From positions 248,001 through 312,000 of the forward strand of contig RCAB01000004.1 of the NCBI GenBank assembly GCA_003640385.1: a stretch of 64,000 nt of DNA, given 5' to 3'. Below are positions 1 through 12,643 of the stretch, one piece after another (position 1 is the stretch's first letter; each line of letters begins with the position of its first letter). The DNA comes from Setaria digitata. Lineage: Eukaryota > Nematoda > Chromadorea > Rhabditida > Setariidae. The position numbers and the translations under genes were made by a program. Below the pieces are notes generated by a model. The model was not told the DNA's origin, ran no database searches, and saw only the letters and a list, made by a program, of their open reading frames with translations.

Positions 1-3000
1 CTTTTAAAAAGGGAGCCATCTGAAGCCATCGTACGTATTTTGTTAATTTTTTATATTATAATTAAGGTACTCTCAAGGTCTTTCTTGGATCTTAATAATT
101 CCATTACCTTGTAGTGAAATTAGGAAATCCACTGAAAAATAATTCTTAAAGATACTGACTTTATTACAGCATCACTTTTTTGATGTTTTGTAAAACAAAA
201 TAACCGTTCGTGATCTTTCCCATCAATTTCTAAAAATTGTAGTTTGGTAAGGATTAAAAAGCGTAAGAGAATCCTTTTTTTTAAATGAAAATCATATTTC
301 TGCTGTACAGAAATGCCTCGAAGACAGTGGACTTTGTTTACGATTGGTCCATATCACCATGACAATGGTGGCACAGACTGAAAAAATTGCATCTTCAAAT
401 GCAGAGAAACGTGCTAGAAATTTCCTCCATTTTCTTATTGAGGTTATTGGATATTTTGCTACTGCGAGTGAACGGACTAAAGTTAGTTTTCAGAAATATT
501 TCAATCTAAGTATTTAGGATAGATGTGGGGATTTGAACGAATTTTAAACAAATAGGTCATCTTGAATCACAGACGTTGCTTATTTCCTTATGATATTCTT
601 TTCTGAATCGTTATGAACAAAAAACAAAAAAAAACAAAAAGATTTTGATCGATCTTTAGTGTTTAGAGTGAGCCATTTCTTGATTTAACACTTTTAATGG
701 TAGATGTGCTACAAAGTGTTGTTATCTGGTGAGTGCGTAAAGATGTTTCTTGAATTCGCATTAATTAATTTAATCGAAATTCAATCTATCTGTCTTATAT
801 TTTACAGATGTTTTGTATACTTGGGTGGCAACGTTCATTGTTAATGCAGCTTGTTTCTTTACCACTGGGATATTTCTCAAATCGTGAACTAATGGCAGTT
901 TTAATGCCAACTCTGATAGCTATATGCTATCAAAATCCCATAGCGATTGATTTGATCAAACCATCGCTTAGTGCAAAAACCTTTGCTATATATCTTGAAG
1001 TTAGTTTTCGACTTTATGTTAGAAAATTATATATGTAATATATTAAGAGAGAATACAATTATATATATACTTTTTTTTTTTGAAAATTCTATTCTTTTTT
1101 AATTTCAGTTTATGAATTAAGTCGTGTGGGTTATTTTGGAGTGGGATAAGCATAGACTGATACACATTCGTGTCTGATGTTTAGCTTCGTAAGCATATTT
1201 GTAGATTAGATAGTTATATAAGCATACAGTACAAGATATTGCAACAATGCCATTTTATTATTTGATTTCATCACGCAGACCAAAAAGTTTCAGGAGTTAG
1301 TAAATGTAGATATTACAGTTAAAGTTTATGACGTTCCAGGCAGCTCAGGATGAACAGTTTCCTGAACCAGCACGATTTCCAAAGAAGTTTTGGCCGGATG
1401 CCATAAAGTATTTCAATAGTTGTTAGAATCATAACAGTAGTTAGTTCTCTAAAGATGTATCGGCTGAAAACTGACTAATTTAGAAATGTCAGGTGGAAAA
1501 AAAAAAATGCATGCAAACTTTCAGCTTTGCTTTCCTTTGTCTCTGACTAATTTCTTCTGAATACCGTGCATTGGCTGCAGCCGTACTTCTGCTATACTGC
1601 ATTCAATTCTTTTGGTGTTGTATTTCGGTTATTTGTGCTCATTAACTCTTTAATTTTATTGTATGAGCCAGAAGGGAGCTCAATTTTGCTTGATAAAATT
1701 TCCTTTCAATCTGACTGGCGACTTCTCTGCTCGTATTGTTTTTCATTTTCTGGATTTAAGGCTATTTTTTTTAAAGTCAAAAAAACTCAACAATAAAAGT
1801 ATTGAGGGGTGAATTTCCTTTTTAATATGCTTAACTATCATAGTGATAATGCTCTGTATTCGGAGCAACAGTGGAATTTATGTTGTATAGCCTTCGATTG
1901 TTTTTGACCTATCTCTGTCAATACGCTTTAGTAGTGTTTTATGTACAGCTTTGGATTTATTACAGAAAGGTCAAGAGTTCATTATGGTCAGAAAAAAAAA
2001 GCTTTGAGAATTTATATTTCCTTGTGCACGGTTGATTCTTTTAGAACTTCATAAGCTACAAGCAAAAATGTCAACCATATAATTTTACTGAAGTCATGGT
2101 TCTTATTCATATAAGAATTTGAACAAATGAATGTCTTTCGACCTTTGTATTTCGTACACTTGATCTTCATTTGGGAAAAGAACGAAATAAACTGTAAATT
2201 GTAAATTAAATTGCTTTCAGAGATGTGCAAATAAAAGGGATTTTTTAGATCATTGTTGGGACTTGATTTCTGGAAGTGTTATATTTCACACTTGCAGTGG
2301 CGATATGAATGTGAATGTTTCGAATAGATTTTATTTGCAGCAGCTGTTGAGAGGGAGTCTTATAACTGTGAATTTCAACCATGATACTGGTTACAACGGT
2401 TTTTTTTCCTACAATTCCTTTACAGATTGTCCTATGTTCAAGGAGATGCTTCTCAATATTACTGATAGAAGAGCGAAAGAATTGGACATCGAATGGTTGA
2501 AGTCGTTTCGCCACTGTGCTGCCGACAGTACTTTCGGTTCATATATGGATCATTTCGATGTAGGCGAGCTACGTTCGTTCATGCGATCAATATTTGAAGC
2601 TGTGTTAGAAAACTGTAAATTTGATGCAGACTTCGAAATAAGTGCTGAGGAAAAAAAGCGACAGAAACTGTTAATGCAATGTCTCGTAAATGCTGCAAAT
2701 TGCTCAAAAAAGTAAAGTTACTGACTTTTACTCTGTTCAGACAGAAAAAAAAAAAACCTTTCACAGAGAACTTTCTGGCGGTATAGCACATATTGTTACT
2801 TCAGTCTTCGTTCATGTGCTGATGAATATGCGGAGAGTTGTCTTCAAACGATATTGAAATTAGATTGGTTACAAAACGAAACGTTTGCTGCCGTGATCAA
2901 TTTTTCGAAGCCGGAAAATGGAGGTAACAGCTTCTTTTAAAAGTTGCTAGTTTTCAATTCATTTAATTAGGCTCTTATTGTTTAGCAAGCGAAGTGTGGA

Positions 3001-5588
3001 ATCGTTTTTTTCGTTCGATTTATTTTCATTGAGTAAAGAATCCTAATTATAGTGATTTAAATATATTCCCTCTTGTGAAGTCATTTTAACCATTCCATCA
3101 CTCTTTAGCTAAAAGTATATAATTTTTTTATATGTACCATATGTAAAAATGTTCAGTAAATTTATAGGGATTTCAAGCTTGTTCCAAGCTCAATAGAATA
3201 TTTTTGCAGAAATGTATTATCAGATTGCTTTCGAATGTTGCTTTTTGTGGAACCAGGTTTGCTGCAACATAAAAAAGTATGTATGTGTTTGTTAATCATT
3301 TCCCAGTATAAAATTGATACTAGAATTGTGGATAATGGATTCCATGGATTCCTGAAATAACCTTTTTAATTTCCCTTTATTCGCTGTGCATTATTATGAC
3401 TTTTCAGATTAGAAAATGACGAATTAAATACCTCAATAAAGAATAAAGAGTCTCAGAATTCTGAGGCATTGGGGAAAGCTTATGATAAAAGGTAAAAGGT
3501 TAATTGCCGTCTTCTGCATCTACCTTGATGTTTAATTAAAGCTTGTAGAGAATATTTAATAGATTGCTTTCGCCGGCGAGGATTTATGATCAGTCATTTA
3601 TGAAGTAATTATTGTCTATTTTGGAATAAAAAACGTGGAATAATTGCAAAAACAAGTTCTGGATTTCAGTTTTAAATGTCTGGCGATCTTTCGATTAAGA
3701 AGTATTTGATTCAGATCTTGGTTATTGGCGGTATTTGCGAACTATATGGAGCGTAATGATAACTTTCTCGCCATTTGTACTGAAATCACCGGAACATCTT
3801 TTATTGATACATTTATTGACATTATTAACACTATTGTGGAATTTGAGAAGAAAGGCTGTAATGTTAAAGTTTGTCTATCTTATTATTTTTTTTATTATTA
3901 GAAGTTTAATGGATTAACACATGGAATTTAACTTTTTTAGATTTGTTTAATCTGTCTGAAGGTATTTCACTCTACTCCCGAAACAGTTCCTAAAATCTTT
4001 TCAATTTCAACTAGATGTTAATAATCACCTCTAGGTTTAAAGATTGTTTTTTTCAACTGTATCAGTTAATTTTTACGTCAGTGTATTTAGACTTTTTAGT
4101 TTGCTACTGGAAATGTGAAATATATATTGATATTCTTGGAGAAGGCGTTACGGAAATTTGGCACTTTTGAAGAAGGCAGTGAAATGGAAGAAGAAAACAA
4201 TGCAATGGACAATTCCAGCAACATCTTTCGTATTTATGTTTTGCTAGAGTTGATCCTGGAATTGGCTTCGCTGGAGCATTATTGTTCAATATTTAAAATG
4301 GATATAACAGCTGCAAAGATCATTCTTCTTATAATTGAAGGGGTTTGATTTTCAGTTTGTACATACATTAATTACTCCAAATACATTAAGGTTACAATAG
4401 TGTGTTTGGAGTAATTACTTCGACTTGTTAAAAGTACTAAATCATTTAGAAAGTTCAGCTAGCCAGAGTTAATTAACAGTATTAGTTTAAGTTGGTATTT
4501 CCCTTTTCAGTTTTCATTTGATAGGGTAGAACTTTCAAGCCTTTCAGATATTGCACTATGATTACTGCAAATACCAAAGTGAAATGTATGCCACCAAATC
4601 TCATGAAAAATTGGCAGATCGGCCGATAATTGAATTGCCACCAAGTAAAGCGGCTAACATAGGCTGTGTGCGTAATTTTGCCGAAGCTTTAAGGTTATCC
4701 TTTCTTGAATCCATTTAAGCCAACACCCTTGGTAATGGCTTCTGTTAAGGATTTTACAGTAGTATGCCATTGCTCTCTATTATAATTCTGTAGTACCAGG
4801 CTCTAATTGATACACTGTTCTACATGCATACTGTATGCTCTGCTCTCTTTTTTTTTTTTTGCTGTACTGTATCGCAAAGTTACAAAGATTTTATTTCAGG
4901 ACATATGATACGAAATTAATTGATACTATGAAGATTTCATGCTTAGAATTACTGGGTATTTTGTGTTACGAAAATGACATGAATCGTGAATATTTCGGGT
5001 CGAACGATAGCATATTACTGTTATTAAAGTGCATGTATGTACGTGAGCACCATAATCCATTGGGGGTATGTGTTCTTTTTTTTACAATTTCTCGGAAGGT
5101 TTTTACTACTCTCTGCTTTATTTAACTGCACATAGTATACTTTGTTTCCAATGAAGTAAAACATTTTTCCCTTACCTATCGCATTAGTGGAGCGTAAAAT
5201 GAGAACCATCTATTTTGAACGAGTGTGAGTATAATTTTGAGAAGTGTAAGGGAAATTATATTTCTCAAAAACATGTTCCGATAATTTCAGAGACTTTATG
5301 CGATTGCTGCCTTGCGGTATTTAGTTTTAAATTACTCACCCAACCAATTACGACTTGCTCAACTTGCACAGGTTAATTTCATGATCTGTAGTTTTCTTCC
5401 CTTATTTTGTATGTGCATTCTGTTGTCATGATTTCAGTTTTTTTTACTGAAATCTTGTTTCAGTGGTTTTCCCTTTCCAGGAGCCATCGGCAATCATTGA
5501 GCGAGACAACTTGTTGAAAGAATTAGGCCTGAGTGCTGTATATGATCAAAAAACGAAGAAAATTCGACTTAAGCCAATCTTACGATGA
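1..5588 (+). CDS. ATXN10: Ataxin-10-like armadillo-repeat protein, 5' end outside window
   Basis: This is the 3' part of a multi-exon gene. Exons that keep phase are 1-30, 311-481, 808-999, 1340-1407 (or from 1319), 1966-2023, 2221-2711, 2805-2923, 3210-3276, 3408-3491, 3715-3868, 4100-4342, 4548-4693, 4900-5065, 5291-5371 and 5481-5588, ending in TGA. They give about 725 residues. The protein is helical and Leu-rich. The last 120 residues carry the ataxin-10 family pattern: KISCLELLGILCYENDMNRE, then HNPLG, YAIAALRYLVLNYSPNQLR and the closing LLKELGLSAVYD before a basic tail. That region is the conserved C-terminal domain of ataxin-10 and yeast Ctr86. In animals ataxin-10 is a cytoplasmic protein linked to neuron survival, O-GlcNAc transferase binding and cytokinesis. 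The reconstructed part is already longer than human ataxin-10 (475 residues), so the middle may be divergent or some exons misjoined. The exons at 1340-1407 and 1966-2023 are the weakest. No polar catalytic motif is seen. Confidence 0.78.
4369..4417. repeat. Perfect 13-bp inverted repeat, 23-nt loop
   Basis: TAATTACTCCAAA (4369-4381) is the exact reverse complement of 4405-4417. It lies in the intron after the exon ending at 4342 of the ataxin-10-like gene. Confidence 0.8.
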
Positions 5589-5712
5589 ATAGAAGTATTC
5601 TTGCAGTCGGTACCGTTCAGTATGAGATGAAATGAAGATGCTGCAGTACAGTGTATGCAACATTGCGGGACTTGAAGCTAATCTGTTTTATTGTTAAGAT
5701 TTTGTCAAGGTC

Positions 5713-5718
5713 ATTAAA
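5713..5718 (+). terminator. Probable poly(A) signal of the ataxin-10-like gene
   Basis: ATTAAA lies 125 nt after the stop codon and is followed within a few bases by a run of genomic A. It is a common variant of the AATAAA signal in nematodes. The call rests on position and motif only. Confidence 0.4.
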
Positions 5719-5775
5719 GTGAAAAAAAAAAAGTTTTTCAGTTTTGCTTGATGCTATTAGGGGAGGAATTACTCC

Positions 5776-5809
5776 ATTGTGATTCTGTGTCACGGTACAT
5801 ATTGGAATG
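5776..5809 (+). repeat. Direct repeat, copy 1 (34 bp)
   Basis: This copy matches 6082-6115 at 33 of 34 positions (core GATTCTGTGTCACGGTACAT). It lies in the spacer between the ataxin-10-like and F-box genes. The repeat contains a small GTGA/TCAC palindrome. Flanks of the two copies do not match beyond the repeat. Confidence 0.75.
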
Positions 5810-6081
5810 TCTTAACTGTGTGAAATAGTACTTAACTTGGGTAAATTTTTTCAGAGCACTTTTGTTTTCGGTACTGAAGAACACACTTCATATAATTTAT
5901 GAATACTGTACGATACTGCCCACCTTTAGCAGTCTCTGAATATTTCCCCAGGAGTTCTGGTAATGTAATCTCATGATAGGCTTATTGAGGGGAGATTTGT
6001 GTCGAAATTGCCTGATTTTGCAAGTTTTCATGAAGTTTGAACCACTATCAGTTTACACCATTTTGAAAGAAACATCGGTTT

Positions 6082-6115
6082 ATTGTGATTCTGTGTCACG
6101 GTACATAGTGGAATG
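6082..6115 (+). repeat. Direct repeat, copy 2 (34 bp)
   Basis: Second copy of the 34-bp unit, 306 bp downstream of the first and in the same orientation. The single mismatch is T to G in the segment ACATATTGG/ACATAGTGG. Confidence 0.75.
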
Positions 6116-8108
6116 CCATCGAAGCAGTTAATTTAAATTATTGATTTTTCCGTCACTTCCCTTCCTAGCACCTCTCTTTAGCAGTGGGAGACTCTCGAAG
6201 ATGTGAAGAAGGACGGAAATTAGGAAGGACAGTTTGAAGCCGAAGTGATGTTGTCACTGTTTCGTAAATATATGCTATGCATAGTGCAGAGCTTTTAAAA
6301 AAAAGTCAACAAATGATGGTAAAGTCATAGGCTTAGGCTTGGAACAGTTCTGGAAAGTTGTCCTAAGTACCGAAATTTAAACTTTCAATAGCTATTAAGA
6401 AATCGTGACGGGAAGTGCTAGCTAACAAGGGATGTTCGAAGACTGAAAGAGTACTGCTAGGTCCAAACACTCTTGCTGAACCGTGCAGCCCCTAGTACAC
6501 GTTCCACCTGTCAGTCTGTCTGTCTCCAACATAGTCCATTCTATTGAGTTCGCTCTTGTCGCTACGAGATTAGCCTGATGTGATGTTGCAACGATCACTT
6601 CGCTACAACCCTGAAGTTAGCATCATCTGTCGGTATGCATAGGACAGTAGTAGTATAAGAGCCGAGGGTTGACTTCTTGAATCGGTGACATGTTCTGCTA
6701 GACATTCAGCTTTCCACACTGTCTCAGTTCAGTTTATTAGGTGCATTCATTTCCGTCTCGAAAATCGGCAGTCCGGTTGTACATTTGGTGTATTTTAATA
6801 TGTGTATCATTTTTAGAGGACCTCGCAGCCACTGCTTTACCGTTATCTCGAAGATGTGCTGATCCTATGCGACATACGGCCATCTGAATGGGATCACGAT
6901 ACTTATCAGTCGGTTCTTGTTAACGTTCTGTATTGCCGTCATTCAGTGGTGATAGGAATACGTGCCAAAAAGAAAAGTGGATAAATCTCATCTACCAATT
7001 AAGATGCGCGAATTCGTATAAAACACTGTAGGATGAATTGAGTGCGGAAACTATTAAGAAGGGATGAGGGGTACGAACAGCTGTAAAGAAGGAAGATAAT
7101 GATGATAAAGAAGACAACCTCACTAGTGTCAGTTGATCACAGAACCCATACGGATTGAATTACACGTGACCTGCAATTGACAGAGAGCTTATCAGATGAG
7201 GAACAAATGATGAATGTGATATGACGTGATGTGTTGCTATTCGTGGTCTAACATCAGAAGTGATTTCTTTGATACGGTGCAGTTTGCCACCAATAAGAAG
7301 AAAGTGCAAAAAGAAACATTCCTGTAGTATTTGGAATTAAAAAATAAGTATAGTTGTGTGGAAGGTACACTTGAAGTGCTTAATTTCGATCTCTGTTTAG
7401 GTAATAATCTAAGTGCGGCAGTGCTGAATGATAAGGTAGTGCCTGGCTTAGTTTTCACGCTAAACTTCAGGTGTGGTTAGTTCCTGTTTTGTCATAAGTA
7501 GACATTTCACATCGGACTGTGTTGCAAATTTAGGATTGTTCCCTATAACTACGCTTTCACTACGCACAACATAGGCTTAAGTATGTGATGCCTTGCAAGA
7601 AGCATTAAAGGAAATCGGAGGCCTGTTCCTCCGGGAATAAGTCGACTTGTGAAAAGTGCAAGAGTGCAAATATACTTTTTAATTGAGCTGTTTCGCAGAG
7701 GTCGTGCATTTGTCACTTTTGCGATATTTATTTTTGGAAATAAGCTGTTCCAAAAGAAATTCAAAGTTCATTAAGACCGAAGCACAAAAGAATATCTGTT
7801 TGTTTTCAAATATACCACTCACCACGTCATTTGCGAAAGTTCGACATGAGATATGAAATGATGGGAAGTTCATGAAGATATTTTCAATCGATTAATTCTG
7901 CTTCAGGGGAGCTCGCCTTGTTGGAGAGGAAAGAAGAGATAAGAGAGGGAAGGTGGGTTTGTTTGCGGGTGATTGTAAGTCATTCCGGTTCGTTTCCATT
8001 CATTTCGCGATCAAACCATCAGTACACTTTACTCTCGTTTCGGAAGAAGGGTGAGTCAACTCGTTTAGAAGGAAGTTTGTGATTACGTACCCTCAGGGGG
8101 TACGTTTC

Positions 8109-8125
8109 TTTTCAACTGTCCTCAG
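8109..8125 (+). promoter_or_regulatory. 3' splice acceptor before the F-box start codon, possible spliced-leader site
   Basis: A pyrimidine-rich stretch ending in TCCTCAG at 8125 lies 24 nt before the ATG at 8150. In nematodes such a site just upstream of a start codon is often used for spliced-leader trans-splicing. It could equally join a 5' noncoding exon. Confidence 0.4.
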
Positions 8126-8149
8126 TTTCGATCTTCTAAAATACGGGAA

Positions 8150-11100
8150 ATGCCATTTATTGGAAAGGATTGGCGGGCACCCGGTGAAACGTGGGTATGG
8201 TGCTCAAATACCGATGGATGGGAACAGGTGAAGCTACGTCCAATTCAGGTGAATATTTTCGGCTTCGTTTTAGCTTAAGTTCAAATGACTAGAGGAGAAA
8301 AAGGTTTATGACTATTCTTTTTCTATCATATTTGAACATGCTAGGATTTTATGTTCCTTTAAGATTGGAAACAGAAGTGTATTCTTAATATCTTGAATTC
8401 AGCTTGGAATAGCTTGTGCTGTTATCCATATAATAATATAAAACCTCGATGTCACACTTATAAATGTGGTATAAAATCGGTTCTGGATGTTATGCTTCTA
8501 ACAAAACGATTAATTTTTTCTCATCTAGAACGCATCTTTTTTTTTACATCATTTCATTTGCTGGTAAACATGTCAGTCTCGGTAATATAATGGGCTGAGT
8601 GCAATGAAGGGGGTATCAATAAATCATCATGCTTGCAAGGAACTTGAAATTATTCCGAATCCTGCTGAATGTTGAAAAATTCGGGATACCGAAAAATCTT
8701 TGGGAAGTAAAAAGTGGCAATACAACACAGTTTCCTTTTCGTTTTAATTATATGTAAGCAAAAATTCTCAGAAATAAATCGCTTTCCATTTATCATGTGA
8801 AACAGATAAGTGAAAGTTTGATAAAAAGAAAGACAATATAATGGTTATTGTAAGAAAATGTCGCAGATATAAATATGTAAAATATAAGGTGTTTGTATTA
8901 AGGTCTTCTCCGTGTGACATCAAATTTCAGTTTATTCTTTGGCTTATAAAAAGCAAAGTTTTTTTTTTTTCTCTCTCTTTTTTCTTTCTTTTTACCTAAT
9001 TTCTGAACTATTACAGGTGGTGGAGGTGGTAGGAGAGGTAGTCCGCTCACCTGTTTGTAGTTCACTGATGAAAATCAAACGTAATGCTTCTTTGGTATCA
9101 TTATCAAGTAACGATGAAAATTGTCCACGATCGGATACTGATGACTCTGGTAATTTCTTTTTATGCTTTATTTTTTCGGGCGGTTTTGACTTAAGGATTC
9201 GTGTTGATGGACAGCTGCATGATAAACCGCGTTGAGGACATATTTTGAATACATTTAATGTAAAGCTTGTTTTTATCATTATGATTTATATCTTTCTCGA
9301 TCTATTCTGTGAAGTTCTGACTTTATGCCTGCTTGTCGATTGAAGATTGCATTGCTGTTTAATTGTAAACAATCATGGTAAAAAGTATTTGGGACTGCCG
9401 TTTCTCTTTGCTAAAAACCATGGATAAATTGTTGACAGTAACTACTTTTTAAATAAAATAAAATGTCTTTTCAGTTTCAGACGGTGATGATTGGATTCCA
9501 CATTGCTTCGTTAAAACTGGCAAATCAAAAGAAGTTAGTAAATGTTGAATTTTCCAGAATTTCCAAAGTGACTGTAAATTTAACATTTTGAATAAAGAAT
9601 TCTTTTGGTAGGGAATAATAATTCGGATTCATTTGTTGGTTATATCAATTATAGCAGCTGGTTGTTTTTGAATATGTAGGCTTTCTGGAACAAATTCCCT
9701 TATGTTCCATTAAGCATATTCCAGTGCTGAAAAAGTGGTGGAATATCAAATTTTTAAATTTTCCGAATTATATGAATTAATTAAATTTGTTGTTGGGATT
9801 CGAATATATGATTTACGAAGCTAGATTTTTCCCAAAATCAATACATATTTACGCAGGAGTTTTCTTAGCGCAAAGTTTATAAGTTTATTTTTGGTTTTTT
9901 TTTCTTTCTTTTTTATACAGTGAAATTACTTTATTTAGTTCGTTGGATGCACCAGTATGAGTGAGGCATTTCATCGATTGGACCTAGCACGAGGCGTAAG
10001 CGATGTCCGCAGGTTTAATTACATCTGTAAAGTAAGTTTTCATTATAGACGTGGTAAAAAAAATGTCATGTTTCTGGTATGCCGTAACTTATTAGAGTCA
10101 TGCATTAATAATTCAATTTATTAATAGGTTGTGCAAATCCTTGTTCAGGAGAAATTGCAGAATCTTAGTGCCACTGCTCGAAAAGCTCTTCTTTCCATTA
10201 TTAAGGCAATTGTACTTATATGTTAGTTTTATTTTCTTTAAAAGAGTGGAAATCTTATAAGCCTGTTGTTTTCTTTTTGTGCTGTTTTTCTTGTGTTTTT
10301 CCTGTTCTATTTATGGAACATCGTTGCAGCATTTGTGTTCTGCGCATATTTAAGAAACCCTCCCGAAAATTTAAATTGAAAGAAGATAATAGAATTCTAA
10401 CCTTTGCTTTCAATATGCAGGTGTTGAAAGGGATCTCCACATATCCATTGCACGATCTCTTGTCTCTGATTTTGGTACAGGTCTTGAAGGTCACCTGTAC
10501 GGTTCTCCTCAACTGGTTTCGAAACAGTTGAATGTAATTGGCGATTTGTTAGAACTTATTTCCGAGCGACGACCTCGTACATTAGCAGATAGTGACGAGG
10601 AATCAATAACATTCATGGATTTACCTCGAGAAATTTTGTCAGTGATTTTGAGGTATATTTTTGTTTTTTTTTTTTTTTTTCAGTTTTCGTTTCTAATTTT
10701 AGCTGTTAAAAGAATGTTTTATTTGTATATAATGGAAAGGTATAATGATTGGTAAGCTGTTTTTATGAATTCTTCTGCTTTTATCAACTATTTATGCGCA
10801 AAAAAACTATGAACTATAAATCACAAATGTCGTGCGGTAAGTAAGAAATTCTGCTGTTGTAAGTTATTCCTCCGTTCAGTGCATATATTTTTTTTAAATC
10901 GTAATTTTTGTTAAACTGATGACTTTCTTAACTTGGTGAATCAAATACTTTATTAGGGGATTGGAACATAGTGAATAAAATAATTTGTTAGAGGATTAGA
11001 GCATAACCATAAGAAAGTCAGGTAGATTTCCGACGTTTTGTCGAAGTTTCAATAGAAGTTATTTTAGATTATTCAAGTGATGAGTTTAACTTATTTGCAG

Positions 11101-11708
11101 AAAGCTTCCTGACCATGTTTCGTTGCTTGAAGTAGCTAAAGCACATGAAGTGTTAGATGCCATTGTTGAGAAAGAAGGACAGCTTTGGGCATCGCTGTGT
11201 AATTTTCATTTCACGCAGGAACAGATTGCAAAAATTAAGAAGGATTCGATTTCCTGGCGTCACGCTTTTTTCGAACTTAAGAAATTTTGTGGGTTGCGCG
11301 AATTTTACGCCGATTTAATTCATCTTTGTTGCCATTGTAAAGCCATATTTTGGAAGGTAATTATTTTTTTAAATTTTAGCATCATTGCGCAATCGGATTC
11401 GACTTTTAGCACGTTGTAGACTTAATTTTTTGCGCAGGCTTTTGGATGAGAATGAACAAGTTATTAAAAAAAAGTGGACATATGATGTGAATTAAGGGTA
11501 CGATAATAGATCTTGTGTTGATTTAACTGCTGGTTCCGATCTTGAAGTTTAAGTTTATCCAAACCAAAAAAATATGAAAATTATGAAAACTGCTGTAAAA
11601 ACTATGAAAACCCACTCTCAGGATCATGGTCATCCGTGTATATCAAAAGATACACCGTCAGTGCGTGTCACTCCTCAACAGTTTGTTGACATGTTACTGT
11701 TTTTGTGA
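8150..11708 (+). CDS. mfb-1: Atrogin-1/MAFbx-FBXO25-type F-box protein
   Basis: Eight exons keep phase: 8150-8248, 9017-9149, 9481-9533, 9939-10031, 10128-10221, 10421-10652, 11101-11356 and 11622-11708 (TGA). They give 348 residues; human atrogin-1 has 355. The N-terminus MPFIGKDWRAPGETWVW matches the family start (MPF-G-DWR-PG--W). EAFHRLDL followed by RRFNYI matches the conserved block near residue 110. An F-box (FMDLPREILSVILRKLPDH, about residues 218-236) is followed by LWASLCNFHFTQEQI. A CCHCKAIFWKDHGHPC segment and VTPQQFVDMLLFL close the protein, as in vertebrate atrogin-1. The family are substrate adaptors of SCF ubiquitin ligases (Skp1-Cul1). In vertebrates they drive muscle protein breakdown, and the C. 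elegans member is named mfb-1. Residues about 34-77, with repeated Ser and SDTDDS, are divergent. The start follows a TCCTCAG acceptor by 24 nt. Identity is firm; muscle expression is inferred from the family. Confidence 0.95.
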
Positions 11709-12271
11709 AGAGAAATGGTGGATTTAAAAATTGGTATGAATTTATTTGTGATATGTAATGAGTTGCAGTTGTTTTGTTCCTTATTTTAACCCATTTTATA
11801 TTTGGATTTGGCAGCAATATGAATTGACAATCAGTAAGACGAGCAATTAATTCAAACTACTAATGGAGAGAGGGAATTTGTTCCACCAGAAGAATGCAAA
11901 TTGCATTTTTTTCGGCTCGAACTACTTTAATGCAGCTTTTATATGATTGTCAATTCCGAATTTAGTCGGAATTTGTGCTTGCACAAATCATCTAGAATCA
12001 ACCCAGAGATTATATTGCATTTTTGATTTGTAAGTTGTAAACATTTCTCTTTGAAGAGTGAGATTCTCTCCCTCAATATGGAAAACTGCGAATCTCGTTT
12101 TTACTGGTAACAAAAATGGGTACTACTCTCTCGCGTTTTTTACAGGTGATTACTTGATTAGCTACCATTACACTTTCATCTGTATTAAAGGCTTGCAACC
12201 TACACCAAACTTATTGTCACTGTGTAACAAGCTCACTTCCGGTTGTTCTTTGTAAGGTTCTGTTCATTTGT

Positions 12272-12277
12272 AATAAA
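12272..12277 (+). terminator. Candidate poly(A) signal of the F-box gene
   Basis: AATAAA lies 564 nt after the F-box stop codon and before the next gene. The interval 11709-12643 otherwise shows no gene. The long distance from the stop makes the assignment tentative. Confidence 0.35.
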
Positions 12278-12643
12278 TGTAGATATGGAACAAATGCTTC
12301 TGCATGTATAAAAGCAGAATTTGGACTCTTACTGATTATTAAATACTTCATAAGTTTACCGCACAGTTTTGCAATAGCTTAGCATATTCAGTTGGAAGTT
12401 CCTATTCATGAGTCAACTAGATAGCGAGAGATGATGTTCTGAAGTGAAGCTGTATGTGTGAATGTATGTATGTGAAAAACTGGTGGTCTTGTTTCATGCA
12501 CCACTCGTAGTTTTTATAGTTAAACTGTATAGATAAGTATTCTGAAGCAACAAGCAGTGATATTCATGCATGTATGTTATATGATAATGTGAAGTTCTGC
12601 GGAACTCCAATCTAACTTTTTTAATCATCATAAGCGAGTACAA

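Larger units (their letters stand above)
5589..8110. other. Intergenic region; promoter of the F-box gene in its last part
   Basis: Short open frames occur on both strands, but none has splice structure or recognisable protein sequence. Sequence from about 6.45 to 8.1 kb is less AT-rich than the surroundings. About 7.9-8.07 kb holds purine-rich tracts (GAGAGG, GGAAGG) and is the likely promoter or 5' noncoding region of the gene starting at 8150. The direct repeats at 5776 and 6082 are the only clear structure. Confidence 0.5.

Noticed and set aside
6450..6700. Less AT-rich stretch as a structured RNA gene
   Set aside because: I could find no stable fold or known RNA box by eye. Similar composition occurs before other genes.
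10013..10032. GGTTTAATTAC, the start of the nematode spliced leader
   Set aside because: It is inside a coding exon of the F-box gene (RRFNYI) and lacks the rest of the SL RNA sequence.
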